This document shows positions 1 through 8,842 of a DNA stretch of 64,000 bases, one piece after another. Source of the DNA: Thiobacillus sp. Its GTDB lineage: Bacteria; Pseudomonadota; Gammaproteobacteria; Burkholderiales; Thiobacillaceae. The translations under genes and the position numbers were made by a program. The DNA lies in NCBI GenBank assembly GCA_030680405.1, contig JAUXVT010000001.1, positions 40,556-104,555 on the forward strand, read 5' to 3'. Positions within the stretch are counted from its first letter, which is position 1, and each line of letters opens with the position of its first letter. The notes beneath the pieces were generated by a model. That model was given only the letters and a program-made list of their open reading frames with translations. It made no database searches and was not told the origin of the DNA.

Positions 1-562
1 CCGCCAGCGCCTCGCTGCTTGCGGCGGGCGCGGCCAGCAGCGTCTGCCGCAATTGCTGCAACATTGTCTTCTGCCCACTCATGCCGCGCGTCTGTAGGCT
101 CAGAAAACGCAGCAGCGTAGCCTGCGGATCGGCGAGCAGTGCAGCGCCGAAATCTTGCAGGTCGGCGGCTGCCATGCCGCGCTGCCAGTCTTCTGTTGCA
201 ACGAATTTCGGCGTCGACGCAAGCAGAATCAGGCGCGTGATTTTGCGAGGGTAATCGAGCGCCGCGCGCATCGCCACCTGGCCGCCGAGCGACCAGCCGA
301 GCAGCGTGGCACCCTGCGGCAGCTGCTGCGCCAAGTCGTTCGCCCAGGTTCGCAAAGTGTTTTCCACCAGCGCATCGCGTCCACCGTGGCCCGGCAGGTC
401 AAACACGCGCACCTCGAAATCGTCCCCCAGCAGATCGGCCAGTGCGTCGAACACGCGGGCGTTCATGCCCCATCCGTGCACCAGTGCGAGGACGGGTTTA
501 GGCGCACACCTATCCAAGCCGTCATCGCGAGGCCCGCAGGGCCGTGGAGATCCAGCGCTCAT
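1..562 (-). CDS. bioH: BioH pimeloyl-ACP methyl ester esterase (partial, 3' end outside window)
   Basis: Alpha/beta hydrolase that would release pimeloyl-ACP from its methyl ester just before the BioF step. Reading the minus strand gives PVLALVHGWGMNARVF (the HGW oxyanion loop), then FDLPGHGGRD, then the nucleophile elbow GWSLGGQ with the catalytic Ser; the gene runs off the left edge after about 187 codons of an expected 250. It lies 70 bases downstream of bioF in the same direction, so it probably ends a bioB-bioF-bioH operon. The only in-frame ATG upstream is at 562, inside a repeat element (521-607), so the first 20 or so residues are repeat-derived; TTG at 517 is an alternative start. 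Family identity is confident, the start is not. Confidence 0.85.
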   Translation of the reverse strand, partial: MSAGSPRPCGPRDDGLDRCAPKPVLALVHGWGMNARVFDALADLLGDDFEVRVFDLPGHGGRDALVENTLRTWANDLAQQLPQGATLLGWSLGGQVAMRAALDYPRKITRLILLASTPKFVATEDWQRGMAAADLQDFGAALLADPQATLLRFLSLQTRGMSGQKTMLQQLRQTLLAAPAASSEALA

Positions 563-607
563 TGATTCCGGCGACATTCTGGATTGCTTCGCTTTGCTCG
601 CAAGGAC
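521..607. repeat. Imperfect inverted-repeat element between bioF and bioH
   Basis: The left arm (521-555, beginning GTCATCGCGAGGCCCGCAGG) and the right arm (579-607, ending TTTGCTCGCAAGGAC) are imperfect reverse complements, both carrying the GATCCAG/CTGGATTGC core. The same family recurs at 62503-62670. It resembles dispersed REP/MITE-like elements and overlaps the predicted start of bioH. Confidence 0.7.
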
Positions 608-632
608 AGCAGTTAAGTTGTCCGGTACTTCA

Positions 633-1796
633 TTAGACGATGGCATGCAGGGCCTCGACGAGTTGTGCGACATCGTCGGCGCTGTGCGCGGCAGACAGGG
701 TGATGCGCAGCCGCGCCGTGTTGACCGGCACGGTCGGCGTGCGGATCGCAGGCACCAGCAGGCCGCGCTGCAACAGGCTTTGTGACAGCCGCACCGCGTC
801 GGCGTTCGCGCCGATCAACAGCGGCTGGATCGGAGTGCCGGACGGCATCAGCGCGCCGTACTTCAAACTGGCCAGTCCTTCACGCAATTGCATGATGTGG
901 CTGCGCAGGCGTTCGCGCCGCACTTCGCCTGCCTCGATCTGGCGCAGGCTTTCCAACAGGCACGCCGCTAGCAGCGGCGGCGAGGCGGTAGTGTAAATGT
1001 AGGGGCGCGCTTTCTGGATCAACCAGTCGATCACGGATTGGTGAGCAGCCACTGCCGCGCCCGACACGCCGGCGGCCTTGCCCAGCGTGGCCAGATAGAT
1101 CACGCGGTCATTCGCACGCGCACGCTCGGTCAACCCGCCGCGGCCGTCGTTCAGCACGCCGAAACCGTGCGCGTCGTCGAGGTAGAGCCAGGCGTCATAG
1201 CGTTCGGCCAGGTCGAGCAGCGCATCGACCGGAGCAAGGTCGCCGTCCATGCTGAACACCAGATCGGAGACGATGAGCTTGTCCTGCGCCGTGCTTTTCG
1301 CCAGATGGCTTTCGAGCCGCACCAGATCGTTGTGATGATAGCGGCGGGTGAAGCTCGCGCCGGACAGCTGCGCGGCATCGACCAGCGAGGCGTGATTCAG
1401 CTTGTCGGAAAACACTTCTCCATGCCGCCCGACCAGCGCGGCAATCAATCCCAGATTGGCCAGGTAGCCGGTGGAAAACAACAGCGCCGCAGGCTTGTCG
1501 ACGAAGCGCGCGAACGCGGCCTCGAAGTCGTGATGGAAGCGGTGATGACCGGTGATGAGATGCGCTGCGCCCGCGCCGACGCCGCACTGGTCAAGCGCGG
1601 TGTGCGCGGCGGCAACCAGCGCTGGATCGGCGGCGAGGCCGAGATAGTCGTTGCTGCAGAACGAGATGACGCGCTGGCCGTTGATCGTGACGTGCGCACC
1701 CTGTGCGCCGTCGAGCAGCAGGTGCCGCCGTTCGAGGTGATCGGCCTTCAGCGCCGCCAGCCCCTGCTGCAGGCGGGTCAGCGCGGCGTGGCTCAC
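633..1796 (-). CDS. bioF: 8-amino-7-oxononanoate synthase BioF
   Basis: PLP-dependent alpha-oxoamine synthase joining pimeloyl-ACP and L-alanine to give 8-amino-7-oxononanoate (KAPA), the first ring-carbon step of biotin synthesis. The 387-residue length fits the family. Visible motifs are SNDYLGL near residue 48, HASLVD at 135-140, DDAHGFGV at 207-214 (Asp contacting the PLP ring nitrogen) and the Schiff-base Lys240 in [13 protein letters not shown]. The GTG start at 1796 overlaps the bioB stop (TTGTGA), a translational-coupling arrangement; longer readings in this frame run inside bioB and are discarded. Second gene of the bioB-bioF-bioH operon. Confidence 0.93.
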   Translation of the reverse strand: MSHAALTRLQQGLAALKADHLERRHLLLDGAQGAHVTINGQRVISFCSNDYLGLAADPALVAAAHTALDQCGVGAGAAHLITGHHRFHHDFEAAFARFVDKPAALLFSTGYLANLGLIAALVGRHGEVFSDKLNHASLVDAAQLSGASFTRRYHHNDLVRLESHLAKSTAQDKLIVSDLVFSMDGDLAPVDALLDLAERYDAWLYLDDAHGFGVLNDGRGGLTERARANDRVIYLATLGKAAGVSGAAVAAHQSVIDWLIQKARPYIYTTASPPLLAACLLESLRQIEAGEVRRERLRSHIMQLREGLASLKYGALMPSGTPIQPLLIGANADAVRLSQSLLQRGLLVPAIRTPTVPVNTARLRITLSAAHSADDVAQLVEALHAIV

Positions 1797-2746
1797 AACG
1801 CGGTCAGGCCCAGATTGTCGAACAGGCGCTGGTCGCGTTCCCATTCCGGGTTGCCGGTGGTGAGCAGTTTCTCGCCGTAGAAAATCGAGTTGGCCCCGGC
1901 GAGGAAACACAGCGCCTGCACCGCGTCGCTCATCTGCTGGCGGCCGGCTGACAGCCGCACGAAACTCTTCGGCATGCAGATCCGCGCCACCGCAATGGTG
2001 CGCACGAATTCCAGCGGATCGAGCGCCTCGGTGCCGGCGAGCGGCGTGCCCTCGACCTGCACCAGCAGGTTGATCGGCACCGATTCGGGCTGCGGATCGA
2101 GCGACGCCAGCTGCGCGATCAACCCCGCGCGCTGGGCGCGCGACTCGCCCATGCCGACGATGCCGCCGCAGCACACGTGCAGGTCGGCGTGGCGCACGCG
2201 CTCCAGGGTGTCGAGGCGATCCTGGTACTGGCGGGTGGTGATGATGTCGCCGTAAAACTCGGGCGCGGTGTCAAGGTTGTGGTTGTAGTAATCGAGCCCG
2301 GCTTGCTTCAGCTGCTCGGCCTGGCCGTCCTTCAGCATGCCCAGCGTGGCGCAGGTTTCCAGCCCCAGCGCCTTGACTTCGCGCACCATGTTGAGCACGG
2401 GCTCCAGGTCGCGCTGCTTGGGCCCGCGCCAAGCAGCGCCCATGCAGAAACGCGAGGCGCCGGCGGCCTTGGCGGCGCGGGCGGCAGCCAGTACGTCGTC
2501 CAGGTTCAGCAGTCCCTGATTTTCGACGCCAGCGTCGTAGCGCGCCGACTGCGGGCAGTAGCCGCAGTCCTCGGAGCAGCCGCCGGTCTTGATCGACAGC
2601 AGAGTGGACAGCTGCACGCGATTGGGGTCGAAGTGTGTGCGGTGCACCGTCTGCGCCTGGTACATCAGGTCGGCAAAGGGCAAGGCGAACAGGGCCTCGA
2701 TCTCGGCCATGGAAAGCCTGCTAACGGGTTGAGTCATATCATTCAT
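1793..2746 (-). CDS. bioB: Biotin synthase BioB
   Basis: Radical-SAM enzyme inserting sulfur into dethiobiotin, the last step of biotin synthesis. The 4Fe-4S motif CSEDCGYC occupies residues 57-64 (CxxxCxxC), and the downstream [22 protein letters not shown] and [10 protein letters not shown] segments are classic BioB. The product is 317 residues, slightly shorter than the enterobacterial enzyme, and starts with [12 protein letters not shown]. It is the first gene of the bio operon and overlaps bioF by 4 bases. Identity is certain from motif order. Confidence 0.96.
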   Translation of the reverse strand: MNDMTQPVSRLSMAEIEALFALPFADLMYQAQTVHRTHFDPNRVQLSTLLSIKTGGCSEDCGYCPQSARYDAGVENQGLLNLDDVLAAARAAKAAGASRFCMGAAWRGPKQRDLEPVLNMVREVKALGLETCATLGMLKDGQAEQLKQAGLDYYNHNLDTAPEFYGDIITTRQYQDRLDTLERVRHADLHVCCGGIVGMGESRAQRAGLIAQLASLDPQPESVPINLLVQVEGTPLAGTEALDPLEFVRTIAVARICMPKSFVRLSAGRQQMSDAVQALCFLAGANSIFYGEKLLTTGNPEWERDQRLFDNLGLTAL

Positions 2747-2849
2747 TGATTGTCGCCTCGTAAAATCATCAAGCTACGCGAACGCCATACGGCGACTGGA
2801 GCTACTCGCGGTCGTGCGCATCCCGCTGCGCGGGAACCCTGCTTACTGC

Positions 2850-3302
2850 TCATAGCTCCACCTCGATGGTCATGTCCTGCCACGGCTCGCGCGCGGCCTT
2901 GTAAATATCAAACAGCGCCCACGGCACGATGATTGTCACCGCCAGCCCCAGCACCAGCATCAGCCCCTGCCAGCCGCCAAGCAGGCCGTAGATCGCCGGG
3001 CCGATCACCACCAGGCTGCCCATCACGCCATAAAACCGGTAGCCTGCCCACTTGTTGAAATTCGCAGTGCGCGGGTTGGGGTGGTGGGCGATGCTGGCAT
3101 AGACAAAAATCGACCCAGCCAGCCAGATCATCACCGGCGGCAGCGACATCACGAAAGGCAAAAAACCGATTTTCTGGCTAGCCAGCAGCTTGCCCAGCAA
3201 CAACGCGGTCAGTGAAATCAGCATCACCGCGACGGTGATGAGGTTGAACAACTGCGCGGCAAAACGGGAGGATGAGGCGGAGATGACGCGTTTTACTTTC
3301 AT
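2850..3302 (-). CDS. Small four-helix membrane protein of unknown function
   Basis: A 150-residue protein from the MKVKRVISASSSRF start at 3302; an upstream in-frame start at 3353 would overlap divergent comF and is less likely. Four hydrophobic segments are visible: LITVAVMLISLTALLLG, a second around MSLPPVMIWLAGSIFVYA, a third around YGVMGSLVVIGPAIYGLL, and a last around MLVLGLAVTIIVPWALF. The short basic N-terminus faces the cytoplasm by the positive-inside rule. No family is recognised with confidence. It sits between bioB and divergent comF with a 39-base gap to comF. Confidence 0.7.
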   Translation of the reverse strand: MKVKRVISASSSRFAAQLFNLITVAVMLISLTALLLGKLLASQKIGFLPFVMSLPPVMIWLAGSIFVYASIAHHPNPRTANFNKWAGYRFYGVMGSLVVIGPAIYGLLGGWQGLMLVLGLAVTIIVPWALFDIYKAAREPWQDMTIEVEL

Positions 3303-3341
3303 GGCCCGGATTTTCGGGGGCGGCGCCGTCCCTGTCAAATT

Positions 3342-4055
3342 ATGACGACCCACAAATTGAACATCAGATCAATTTTTAAGCAGGTCTTCCCCTTCACCTG
3401 CCTGCTGTGCGGCGCGACATCGGGAACCGGCCACCTCTGTAGTGCCTGCCTGGCTGGCCTGCCCTGGCACAGCCAGCCGCAGTGCCCGCAGTGCGCCATC
3501 CCCTCGCCCGACGGCCAGGTGTGCGGCGCCTGCCTCAAGCACCCGCCCGCGTTCAACCACACCTGTGCGGCGCTGGCCTATGCGTTTCCGCTCGACCGCC
3601 TGATCCCGCGCCTGAAATATCACGGCCAGCTCGCCATCGCGCCGGCGCTGGGCGAATGTCTAGCCCAGGTCGCGGCATCACGCCCCCGCCCCGACCGCCT
3701 GATCGCCATGCCATTGCATGCGAAACGCATCCGCGAGCGCGGCTTCAACCACGCCACCGAAATCGCACGCGAGGCGGCGAAGCGGCTCGGGCTCCCGCTC
3801 GACACCGCCAGCTGCCAGCGCATCCGCGACACCCCGCCGCAAATGGGCCTGAAGCACGATGCGCGGCGACGCAATGTGCGCGGCGCATTCATGTGCACAG
3901 GCGACGTTCGGGGGCAACGCATCGCCCTGATCGACGACGTGATGACCACCGGCACCAGCCTCGACGAACTGGCGAAAACACTCAAACAAGCGGGCGCGCT
4001 GGAAGTGGAAACCTGGGTAGTGGCGCGCACGCTGCCGCCAGGTGAGGTCGCCTGA
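3342..4055 (+). CDS. comF: ComF-family phosphoribosyltransferase-like protein
   Basis: 237-residue ComF/GntX-type protein linked to DNA uptake and competence in characterised relatives. The N-terminus carries Cys pairs at C20/C23, C33/C36, C48/C51 and C61/C64, fitting the zinc-binding ComF N-domain; the C-terminus carries the PRPP-binding loop IALIDDVMTTGTS at 194-206. The RIRERGFNHATEIAR segment is also typical. It is divergent from the small membrane protein and convergent with dgt, so it is probably transcribed alone. The ATG at 3342 gives the usual length. Confidence 0.9.
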   Translation: MTTHKLNIRSIFKQVFPFTCLLCGATSGTGHLCSACLAGLPWHSQPQCPQCAIPSPDGQVCGACLKHPPAFNHTCAALAYAFPLDRLIPRLKYHGQLAIAPALGECLAQVAASRPRPDRLIAMPLHAKRIRERGFNHATEIAREAAKRLGLPLDTASCQRIRDTPPQMGLKHDARRRNVRGAFMCTGDVRGQRIALIDDVMTTGTSLDELAKTLKQAGALEVETWVVARTLPPGEVA

Positions 4056-4065
4056 GCCCCTGACC

Positions 4066-4185
4066 TTCGCGGCGAGGGCGCCGGTGCGCGATTGTTGCCG
4101 ATTAATCGGCTTTACAACCACGGCCTACCCCTTGCGGGTGCTCCTACAACAGGGAGGGGGGTTGTGGGAGGCCCGCCCCCGGGCC
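4066..4185. repeat. Left copy of inverted repeat flanking dgt-aroB
   Basis: This 120-base stretch between comF and dgt reappears, reverse-complemented, at 6563-6674. Shared landmarks in order are TTCGCGGCGA, GCGCCGGTGCGCG, TTAATCGGCTTTACAACCAC, CTACCCCTTGCGGGTGCTCC and GAGGCCCGCCCCCGGGCC. It includes a GTAGGAGCACC palindrome half resembling the REP elements elsewhere in the window. Confidence 0.85.
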
Positions 4186-4204
4186 GAATGCGGCGGGCGA
4201 CGCC

Positions 4205-5392
4205 TCAGCCGTAAATCTCTTCCACCGCAAAAATCCGCCGGTGTTCGCGTATGGCGTAGCGATCAGTCATGCCCGCGATGTAATCGGACACCGCGCGCGC
4301 GCCTTCCAGCGATTCGCGCGCCTGGTGTTCGGGCGGCAGCAGGCGGGCATCGCCGATAAACGCGGTATAGAGATCGGTGATGATGCGGCTGGCCTTGGCG
4401 CTCATCCGCGCCACCTTGTAATGGCGGTACAGATGATGCATCAGGAAGCGCTTGAGTTCGCGGTGCTCGTCGAGCAGCGCGGGGCTGAATGCCGCCAGCG
4501 GCGGCGCGGCACGCACCTCGGCCAAGGTCTGCACGCCGCTGTTCTCGATGTTCATCCGCGTGGTATTCACCAGATCGAGGACCAGCGTGTTGATGATGCG
4601 GCGCACGGTTTCGGTCACCACGCGGCGGCCATTCAGCGCCGGGTATTTGGCGCGGATCTCATTCAGGTGGCGGGTAAAGATCTGCACTTCGGACAACTGT
4701 TCCAGCGTGATCAGACCGGAGCGCAGGCCGTCGTCGACGTCGTGGTTGTTGTAGGCGATCTCGTCCGCCAGGTTGGCAATCTGCGCTTCCAGCGAAGGCT
4801 GCTGCTTGTTCAGAAAGCGCTCGCCGATGTCGCCGAGTTTCTCGGCGGTGATGAGCGAGCAATGCTTGAGGATGCCCTCTCGCGCCTCGAAGGTCAGATT
4901 GAGCCCGTCGAATTCGGCATAGCGCTCCTCCAGCAGATCCACCACGCGCAGCGACTGCAGGTTGTGCTCGAAGCCGCCGTGTTCGCGCATGCAGGCATTC
5001 AGCGCATCCTGCCCGGCATGGCCGAACGGCGTGTGGCCGAGGTCGTGCGCCAGCGACACCGCTTCCACCAGGTCTTCGTTCAGGCTCAACAATCGGGCAA
5101 TGGTGCGGCCGATCTGCGCGACCTCGAGGCTGTGGGTGAGCCGGGTGCGAAACAGGTCGCCCTCGTGGTTCACGAACACCTGGGTCTTGTATTCCAGCCG
5201 CCGGAACGCGGTGGAATGGATGATGCGGTCGCGGTCGCGCTGGAATTCGGAGCGCGGCGCAGCGGAGGACTCGGGATGCAAGCGCCCGCGAGTTTGACTC
5301 GAATGCGCTGCGTAGGGGGCATACGACTCCACACGCGCTTCAGCATGGTGTGGATCGAGATCCCCTTGTGGGGCGAACGGTTCCATCGACAC
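4205..5392 (-). CDS. dgt: Deoxyguanosinetriphosphate triphosphohydrolase-like protein
   Basis: 395-residue HD-domain dNTPase of the Dgt type 2 subfamily, which releases tripolyphosphate from dNTPs. Metal ligands are readable as [13 protein letters not shown] (His87) and [13 protein letters not shown] (HD at 116-117), with a later NNHDVDDGL segment. The N-terminal [24 protein letters not shown] stretch is a family hallmark. It follows aroB with a 4-base gap, the usual aroB-dgt order in betaproteobacteria. The pair lies between two inverted copies of a repeat. Confidence 0.92.
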   Translation of the reverse strand: MSMEPFAPQGDLDPHHAEARVESYAPYAAHSSQTRGRLHPESSAAPRSEFQRDRDRIIHSTAFRRLEYKTQVFVNHEGDLFRTRLTHSLEVAQIGRTIARLLSLNEDLVEAVSLAHDLGHTPFGHAGQDALNACMREHGGFEHNLQSLRVVDLLEERYAEFDGLNLTFEAREGILKHCSLITAEKLGDIGERFLNKQQPSLEAQIANLADEIAYNNHDVDDGLRSGLITLEQLSEVQIFTRHLNEIRAKYPALNGRRVVTETVRRIINTLVLDLVNTTRMNIENSGVQTLAEVRAAPPLAAFSPALLDEHRELKRFLMHHLYRHYKVARMSAKASRIITDLYTAFIGDARLLPPEHQARESLEGARAVSDYIAGMTDRYAIREHRRIFAVEEIYG

Positions 5393-5396
5393 TCCT

Positions 5397-6476
5397 TTAG
5401 TGCGGCGCGGTGAGCACGCCGGTCAGCACATCGGTCGGCACGTCGGCGGTAATCACCGCCTCGCCCAGTTTTTTCAGCAGCACGAAACGCATTTTTCCGC
5501 CCTCCACTTTTTTATCGTGGCCCATGTAATCAAGGTAAGTGTCCACGCCCAGATCCGGCGCCCCGTCCGGCAATCCCGCAGCGCGGATCAGCGCACGGGT
5601 GCGCGCGACGTCCGCCTCGGCGAGCCAGCCCAGCCGCCACGAGGTTTCCGCCGCCATCACCATGCCCGCCGCCACCGCCTCGCCATGCAGCCAGGTACCG
5701 TAACCCATGCCGGTTTCGATCGCGTGACCGAAGGTGTGCCCCAGATTGAGGATCGCGCGGATGCCGCCTTCGCGCTCGCCCTGCCCCACCACCTGCGCCT
5801 TGATTTCGCACGAGCGGTAAATCGCATGGTTGATCGCCGCCGGGTCGAGCGCGCGCAGCTTGTCCATGTTGGCTTCCAGCCAGTCGAGGAAGTCAGCGTC
5901 CCAGATCAGGCCGTACTTGATCACCTCGGCCAGCCCCGCCGACAGTTCGCGCGCCGGCAGGGTTTTCAGCGTGTCGGTATCGGCCAGCACAACCCTAGGC
6001 TGATAGAATGCACCGATCATGTTCTTGCCGAGCGGATGGTTGATCCCGGTCTTGCCGCCCACCGACGAATCAACCTGCGACAGCAGCGTGGTGGGAATCT
6101 GGATGAACGGCACCCCGCGCTGGTAGCTCGCCGCCGCAAACCCGGTCATGTCGCCGATCACCCCGCCGCCCAGCGCGATCAGCGTGGTCTTGCGCTCGGC
6201 GCGCTGGGTCAGCAGAGCATCGAAAATCAGGTTCAGCGTTTCCCAGTTCTTGTACGCCTCGCCGTCCGGCAGCACCACCTGCGCCACCGTCACCCCGCCC
6301 GCCTCCAGCGTCGCCGTCAGTTGCGTCAGATAAAGCGGCGCCACCGTGGTGTTGGTCACCACCATCACCCGCTTTTGCGCCAGATGCGGCAGGATCAACT
6401 CGGCCTGACCCAACAGGCCGGCGCCGATGTGGATGGGGTAGGAGCGGTCGCCGAGATCGACGGTAAGGGTTTGCAT
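5397..6476 (-). CDS. aroB: 3-dehydroquinate synthase AroB
   Basis: NAD-dependent enzyme converting DAHP to 3-dehydroquinate, second step of the shikimate pathway. The product is 359 residues from [18 protein letters not shown], matching the normal family length; the frame stays open upstream to 6770 but that extension is translated repeat. Motifs include [32 protein letters not shown] (NAD and substrate loop), [15 protein letters not shown] and the metal-binding [11 protein letters not shown]. No aroK lies upstream, where it often sits; the repeat and a foreign-looking nucleotidyltransferase begin instead, marking the left border of the accessory region. Confidence 0.94.
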   Translation of the reverse strand: MQTLTVDLGDRSYPIHIGAGLLGQAELILPHLAQKRVMVVTNTTVAPLYLTQLTATLEAGGVTVAQVVLPDGEAYKNWETLNLIFDALLTQRAERKTTLIALGGGVIGDMTGFAAASYQRGVPFIQIPTTLLSQVDSSVGGKTGINHPLGKNMIGAFYQPRVVLADTDTLKTLPARELSAGLAEVIKYGLIWDADFLDWLEANMDKLRALDPAAINHAIYRSCEIKAQVVGQGEREGGIRAILNLGHTFGHAIETGMGYGTWLHGEAVAAGMVMAAETSWRLGWLAEADVARTRALIRAAGLPDGAPDLGVDTYLDYMGHDKKVEGGKMRFVLLKKLGEAVITADVPTDVLTGVLTAPH

Positions 6477-6562
6477 AGGGAAATCGGTTGCGTGAGCATG
6501 ATGGCTGATTGTAACCAAAGCCGACCTGCTGTCGCGGATGCGCAATTGATGGGGGCCATACC

Positions 6563-6674
6563 GGCCCGGGGGCGGGCCTCCTACCTCCCTTTGTGGGAGC
6601 ACCCGCAAGGGGTAGACCGTGGTTGTAAAGCCGATTAATTGGCAACAACCGCGCACCGGCGCCTTCGCCGCGAA
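6563..6674. repeat. Right copy of inverted repeat flanking dgt-aroB
   Basis: Reverse-complement copy of 4066-4185, containing GGCCCGGGGGCGGGCCTCC, the GTGGGAGCACCCGCAAGGGG hairpin half and TTCGCCGCGAA. It lies between aroB and the first accessory gene. Confidence 0.85.
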
Positions 6675-6784
6675 CGACGTCAGCGCCGCACCCACGATCC
6701 TTTCGGCCCGAGGTGAACCTCCTGCGTAAAGTGCTCTGGGGGCAGCTGCTTTGCATCCCAGCCTACTCACCCCATAATCCGTTT

Positions 6785-7192
6785 ATGAACATGCACGTCC
6801 AATCCGAACTGGCGAGCACCCTCAGGGAAACACTGACCGAACACGGTGGCGTGCGCCTGGCGATCCTGTTCGGCTCCCAGGCGGCCGGTCGCGCCACAAT
6901 GCACAGCGACCTCGACCTTGCCGTGCAGACGTCCGCCCCGCTTGCCGCCGCCGACAAAATCGCGCTGATTGAGAAGCTCGCCCAAGCCACCGGCCTGCCG
7001 ATCGACCTGATCGACCTCAAACACGCCGGCGAGCCCTTGCTGGGGCAAATTCTGAAACACGGCATAAGACTGCTGGGCAGCGACGAAGACTACGCCTCCC
7101 TGCTTACCCGCCATCTGCTCGACGCGGCCGATTTTCTGCCTTATCGCAACCGCATCCTGGCCGAACGAAGACTGGCCTGGATCGGCAAGTAA
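6785..7192 (+). CDS. MntA-like minimal nucleotidyltransferase (orphan antitoxin)
   Basis: 135-residue protein beginning MNMHVQSELASTL, with the nucleotidyltransferase signature GSQAAGRATMHSDLDLAV, which fits GSx10DxD with both catalytic Asp present. The C-terminal half (HLLDAADFLPYRNRIL) resembles type VII antitoxins that AMPylate a HEPN partner. No HepT-like gene follows; a glycosyltransferase starts 20 bases downstream, so this looks like an orphan antitoxin or a remnant of a lost pair. It sits at the boundary between the aroB repeat and the glycan locus, as mobile toxin-antitoxin genes often do. Confidence 0.75.
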   Translation: MNMHVQSELASTLRETLTEHGGVRLAILFGSQAAGRATMHSDLDLAVQTSAPLAAADKIALIEKLAQATGLPIDLIDLKHAGEPLLGQILKHGIRLLGSDEDYASLLTRHLLDAADFLPYRNRILAERRLAWIGK

Positions 7193-7212
7193 TCCAACAG
7201 AAAATCGTTCCC

Positions 7213-8181
7213 ATGGACAACTTCGACCCCGCGCTGATTTCCGTCGTCATGCCCTGCTACAACGCCGCACCCTATGTGGAAGAGGCGATCGAGAGTGTGC
7301 TTGGGCAAGGCTATCCACAGGTGGAACTCATCGTGGTGGACGACGGCTCGACCGACGGCTCGACCGAAATCCTGCAACGCCTGGCAACTGACCATTCAGC
7401 GCGCATCACCCTGATCTACCAGAACCGCGCCGGTCCCTTTGCCGCGCGCAACCGGGCACTCGCCCACGCGAACGGCAACTACATCGCCTTTCTCGACGCC
7501 GACGACACTTGGCACCCGGACGCGCTTCGCCTGATGCACGACGCGCTCGAAGCCGATCACACCGATATCGCCTATTGCGGCTGGCAAAACGTCGGCGTCG
7601 CGGCCACCGACCCGCACCCGCAAATTCCGCCTGTCCTCGACGCGGGCGAGGTGGTCAGCCAATTCCTGGAGCATGCCCCGTGGCCGATCAACAGCGTACT
7701 GATCCGCCGCCACCTCATCGACGAACTGCGCGGATTTTCCGAACGCGCGCCCACCGCCATGGACTACGACCTGTGGCTGAGGATGCTCGCGCGCCAGCCC
7801 AGGCTCGTGCGTGTACCCGAGGTGCTGGCGTTTTACCGCCATTACCCCCGCGGCGATGCCCACATCCCGCGCTGGCGGCAGGTATTCGATGCCGTCGCCG
7901 TGCGCCGCGACTTCGCCCGCCATCATCCCGAACTCATCGCCCGCATCACCCCCGCCCGCCTCAACGAACTGATCTACGACCCCCTGCTGCGCGAAGCCTA
8001 TCGCTGCCACTGGCGCAACGACACCGAATCCGCCCGCCGCCTGTTCCGTCGCGCCTTCCGCAAGGCAGACTGGAAAGCCGGCGACCTCAAGCACCTCGTC
8101 GCCAGCCTGCTGCCCGCCCCGCTCTATCGCAACCTGGTCGACCTCGTCACCCGCCGCCGCAGCGCTCGCATCGAAGGGTGA
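7213..8181 (+). CDS. Family 2 glycosyltransferase
   Basis: 322-residue GT-A fold inverting glycosyltransferase predicted to add a sugar to a lipid-linked glycan at the cytoplasmic membrane face. The N-terminus ISVVMPCYNAAPYVEEAI and VVDDGSTDGS form the nucleotide-binding part, and FLDADDTW carries the DxD metal motif. The C-terminal 100 residues (from about EVLAFYRHYPRGDAH) form a helical tail. It is a full-length paralogue of the enzyme at 26639-27610, sharing the CGWQNVG, YDLWLR and VRRDF segments. First gene of the accessory glycan locus on the + strand. Confidence 0.9.
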   Translation: MDNFDPALISVVMPCYNAAPYVEEAIESVLGQGYPQVELIVVDDGSTDGSTEILQRLATDHSARITLIYQNRAGPFAARNRALAHANGNYIAFLDADDTWHPDALRLMHDALEADHTDIAYCGWQNVGVAATDPHPQIPPVLDAGEVVSQFLEHAPWPINSVLIRRHLIDELRGFSERAPTAMDYDLWLRMLARQPRLVRVPEVLAFYRHYPRGDAHIPRWRQVFDAVAVRRDFARHHPELIARITPARLNELIYDPLLREAYRCHWRNDTESARRLFRRAFRKADWKAGDLKHLVASLLPAPLYRNLVDLVTRRRSARIEG

Positions 8182-8275
8182 ACAGCCTGCGCCGAATCAA
8201 GGCTCACCTCCTCCACACCGGGCATGTTTCTGGCATATCCCTTGCTGTCATCTTCAGCAATTACAATAGCCGACC

Positions 8276-8551
8276 ATGAATCCCATCGCCTCCACAGCCC
8301 CGACCTCTTCCCGCCTCGACGTCGGCGGAGCAGGATATATCGGGTCGCACAGGGTCAAGCACCTGCTGCGCCGGGGTGGCGATGTCGTCATTTTCGGCAA
8401 TCTTTCTGCGCGTTGCCACAGTCCCGTGCGCAAGGGCATATCTATGCTGCTGGGCAATCTTGCTGACCGGGCGAATCCCGTAACCAGCCTCTTGCGTTCA
8501 CCGGCTTACGACAAACACCGTGCTGCTGACGGCAAGGCCGATTCCACCTGA
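8276..8551 (+). pseudogene. Fragment of a UDP-glucose 4-epimerase-like gene (galE remnant)
   Basis: An open stretch encodes the start of a GalE-type SDR epimerase: VGGAGYIGSHRVKHLLRRGG (Rossmann GxxGxxG) followed by DVVIFGNLSA, then a recognisable GNLADRA. After that the similarity is lost and the frame ends at 91 codons, where a real epimerase has about 330. The Thr of the usual VTGGAGYIG is also altered. It is best read as the decayed 5' end of a deleted galE and is followed at once by a wzm fragment. Confidence 0.6.
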
Positions 8552-8558
8552 TACCCCC

Positions 8559-8684
8559 ATGCTTACCATCGCCAAAAACCTCTACGACTACCGCGAACTG
8601 ATGGCCACGCTCGCATGGAAGAATATCGCCCTGCGCTACAAGCAGGCCTACCCGGGCTTTGCCAGGGCGAAAAAGGGTGCCTGA
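8559..8684 (+). pseudogene. 5' fragment of an ABC polysaccharide-export permease (wzm remnant)
   Basis: 41 codons start MLTIAKNLYDYRELMATLAW and run to QAYPGF before diverging and stopping at 8684. The first 36 or so residues nearly match the N-terminus of the intact wzm at 13812 (MLAVIKNLYDYRELMATLAW), and the DNA is almost as similar. The rest of the gene is absent. This shows that a wzm start once stood here and was truncated by a later insertion or recombination. Confidence 0.8.
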
Positions 8685-8842
8685 CCACATTTGCCCGGGT
8701 GTCCTTTGCCCATCCTATAGGGTGAGCCATGTTCCTATGCCCACCGCACTGGACACCCCCCGTTCCGATAACGGGAAAGAATAACCATGCAGTGGCTGTT
8801 TTTTCATCACCTGCCTACTCAACAGAAACGACGGTGACTGCT
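8685..8842. other. Short non-coding stretch after the gene remnants
   Basis: No family-like coding sequence was found between the wzm fragment and the next gene. One unmatched upstream in-frame start (8729) would extend the following glycosyltransferase-like protein by 38 residues, but that extension has no recognisable features. Confidence 0.5.

Noticed and set aside
1038..1880. Long + strand open frame opposite bioF/bioB
   Set aside because: It is antisense to two clear biotin genes with full motif sets, and its translation shows no family features; high-GC DNA commonly gives such shadow frames.
4241..5413. 390-codon + strand frame opposite dgt
   Set aside because: dgt on the other strand carries intact HD motifs; the + translation has no recognisable domain.
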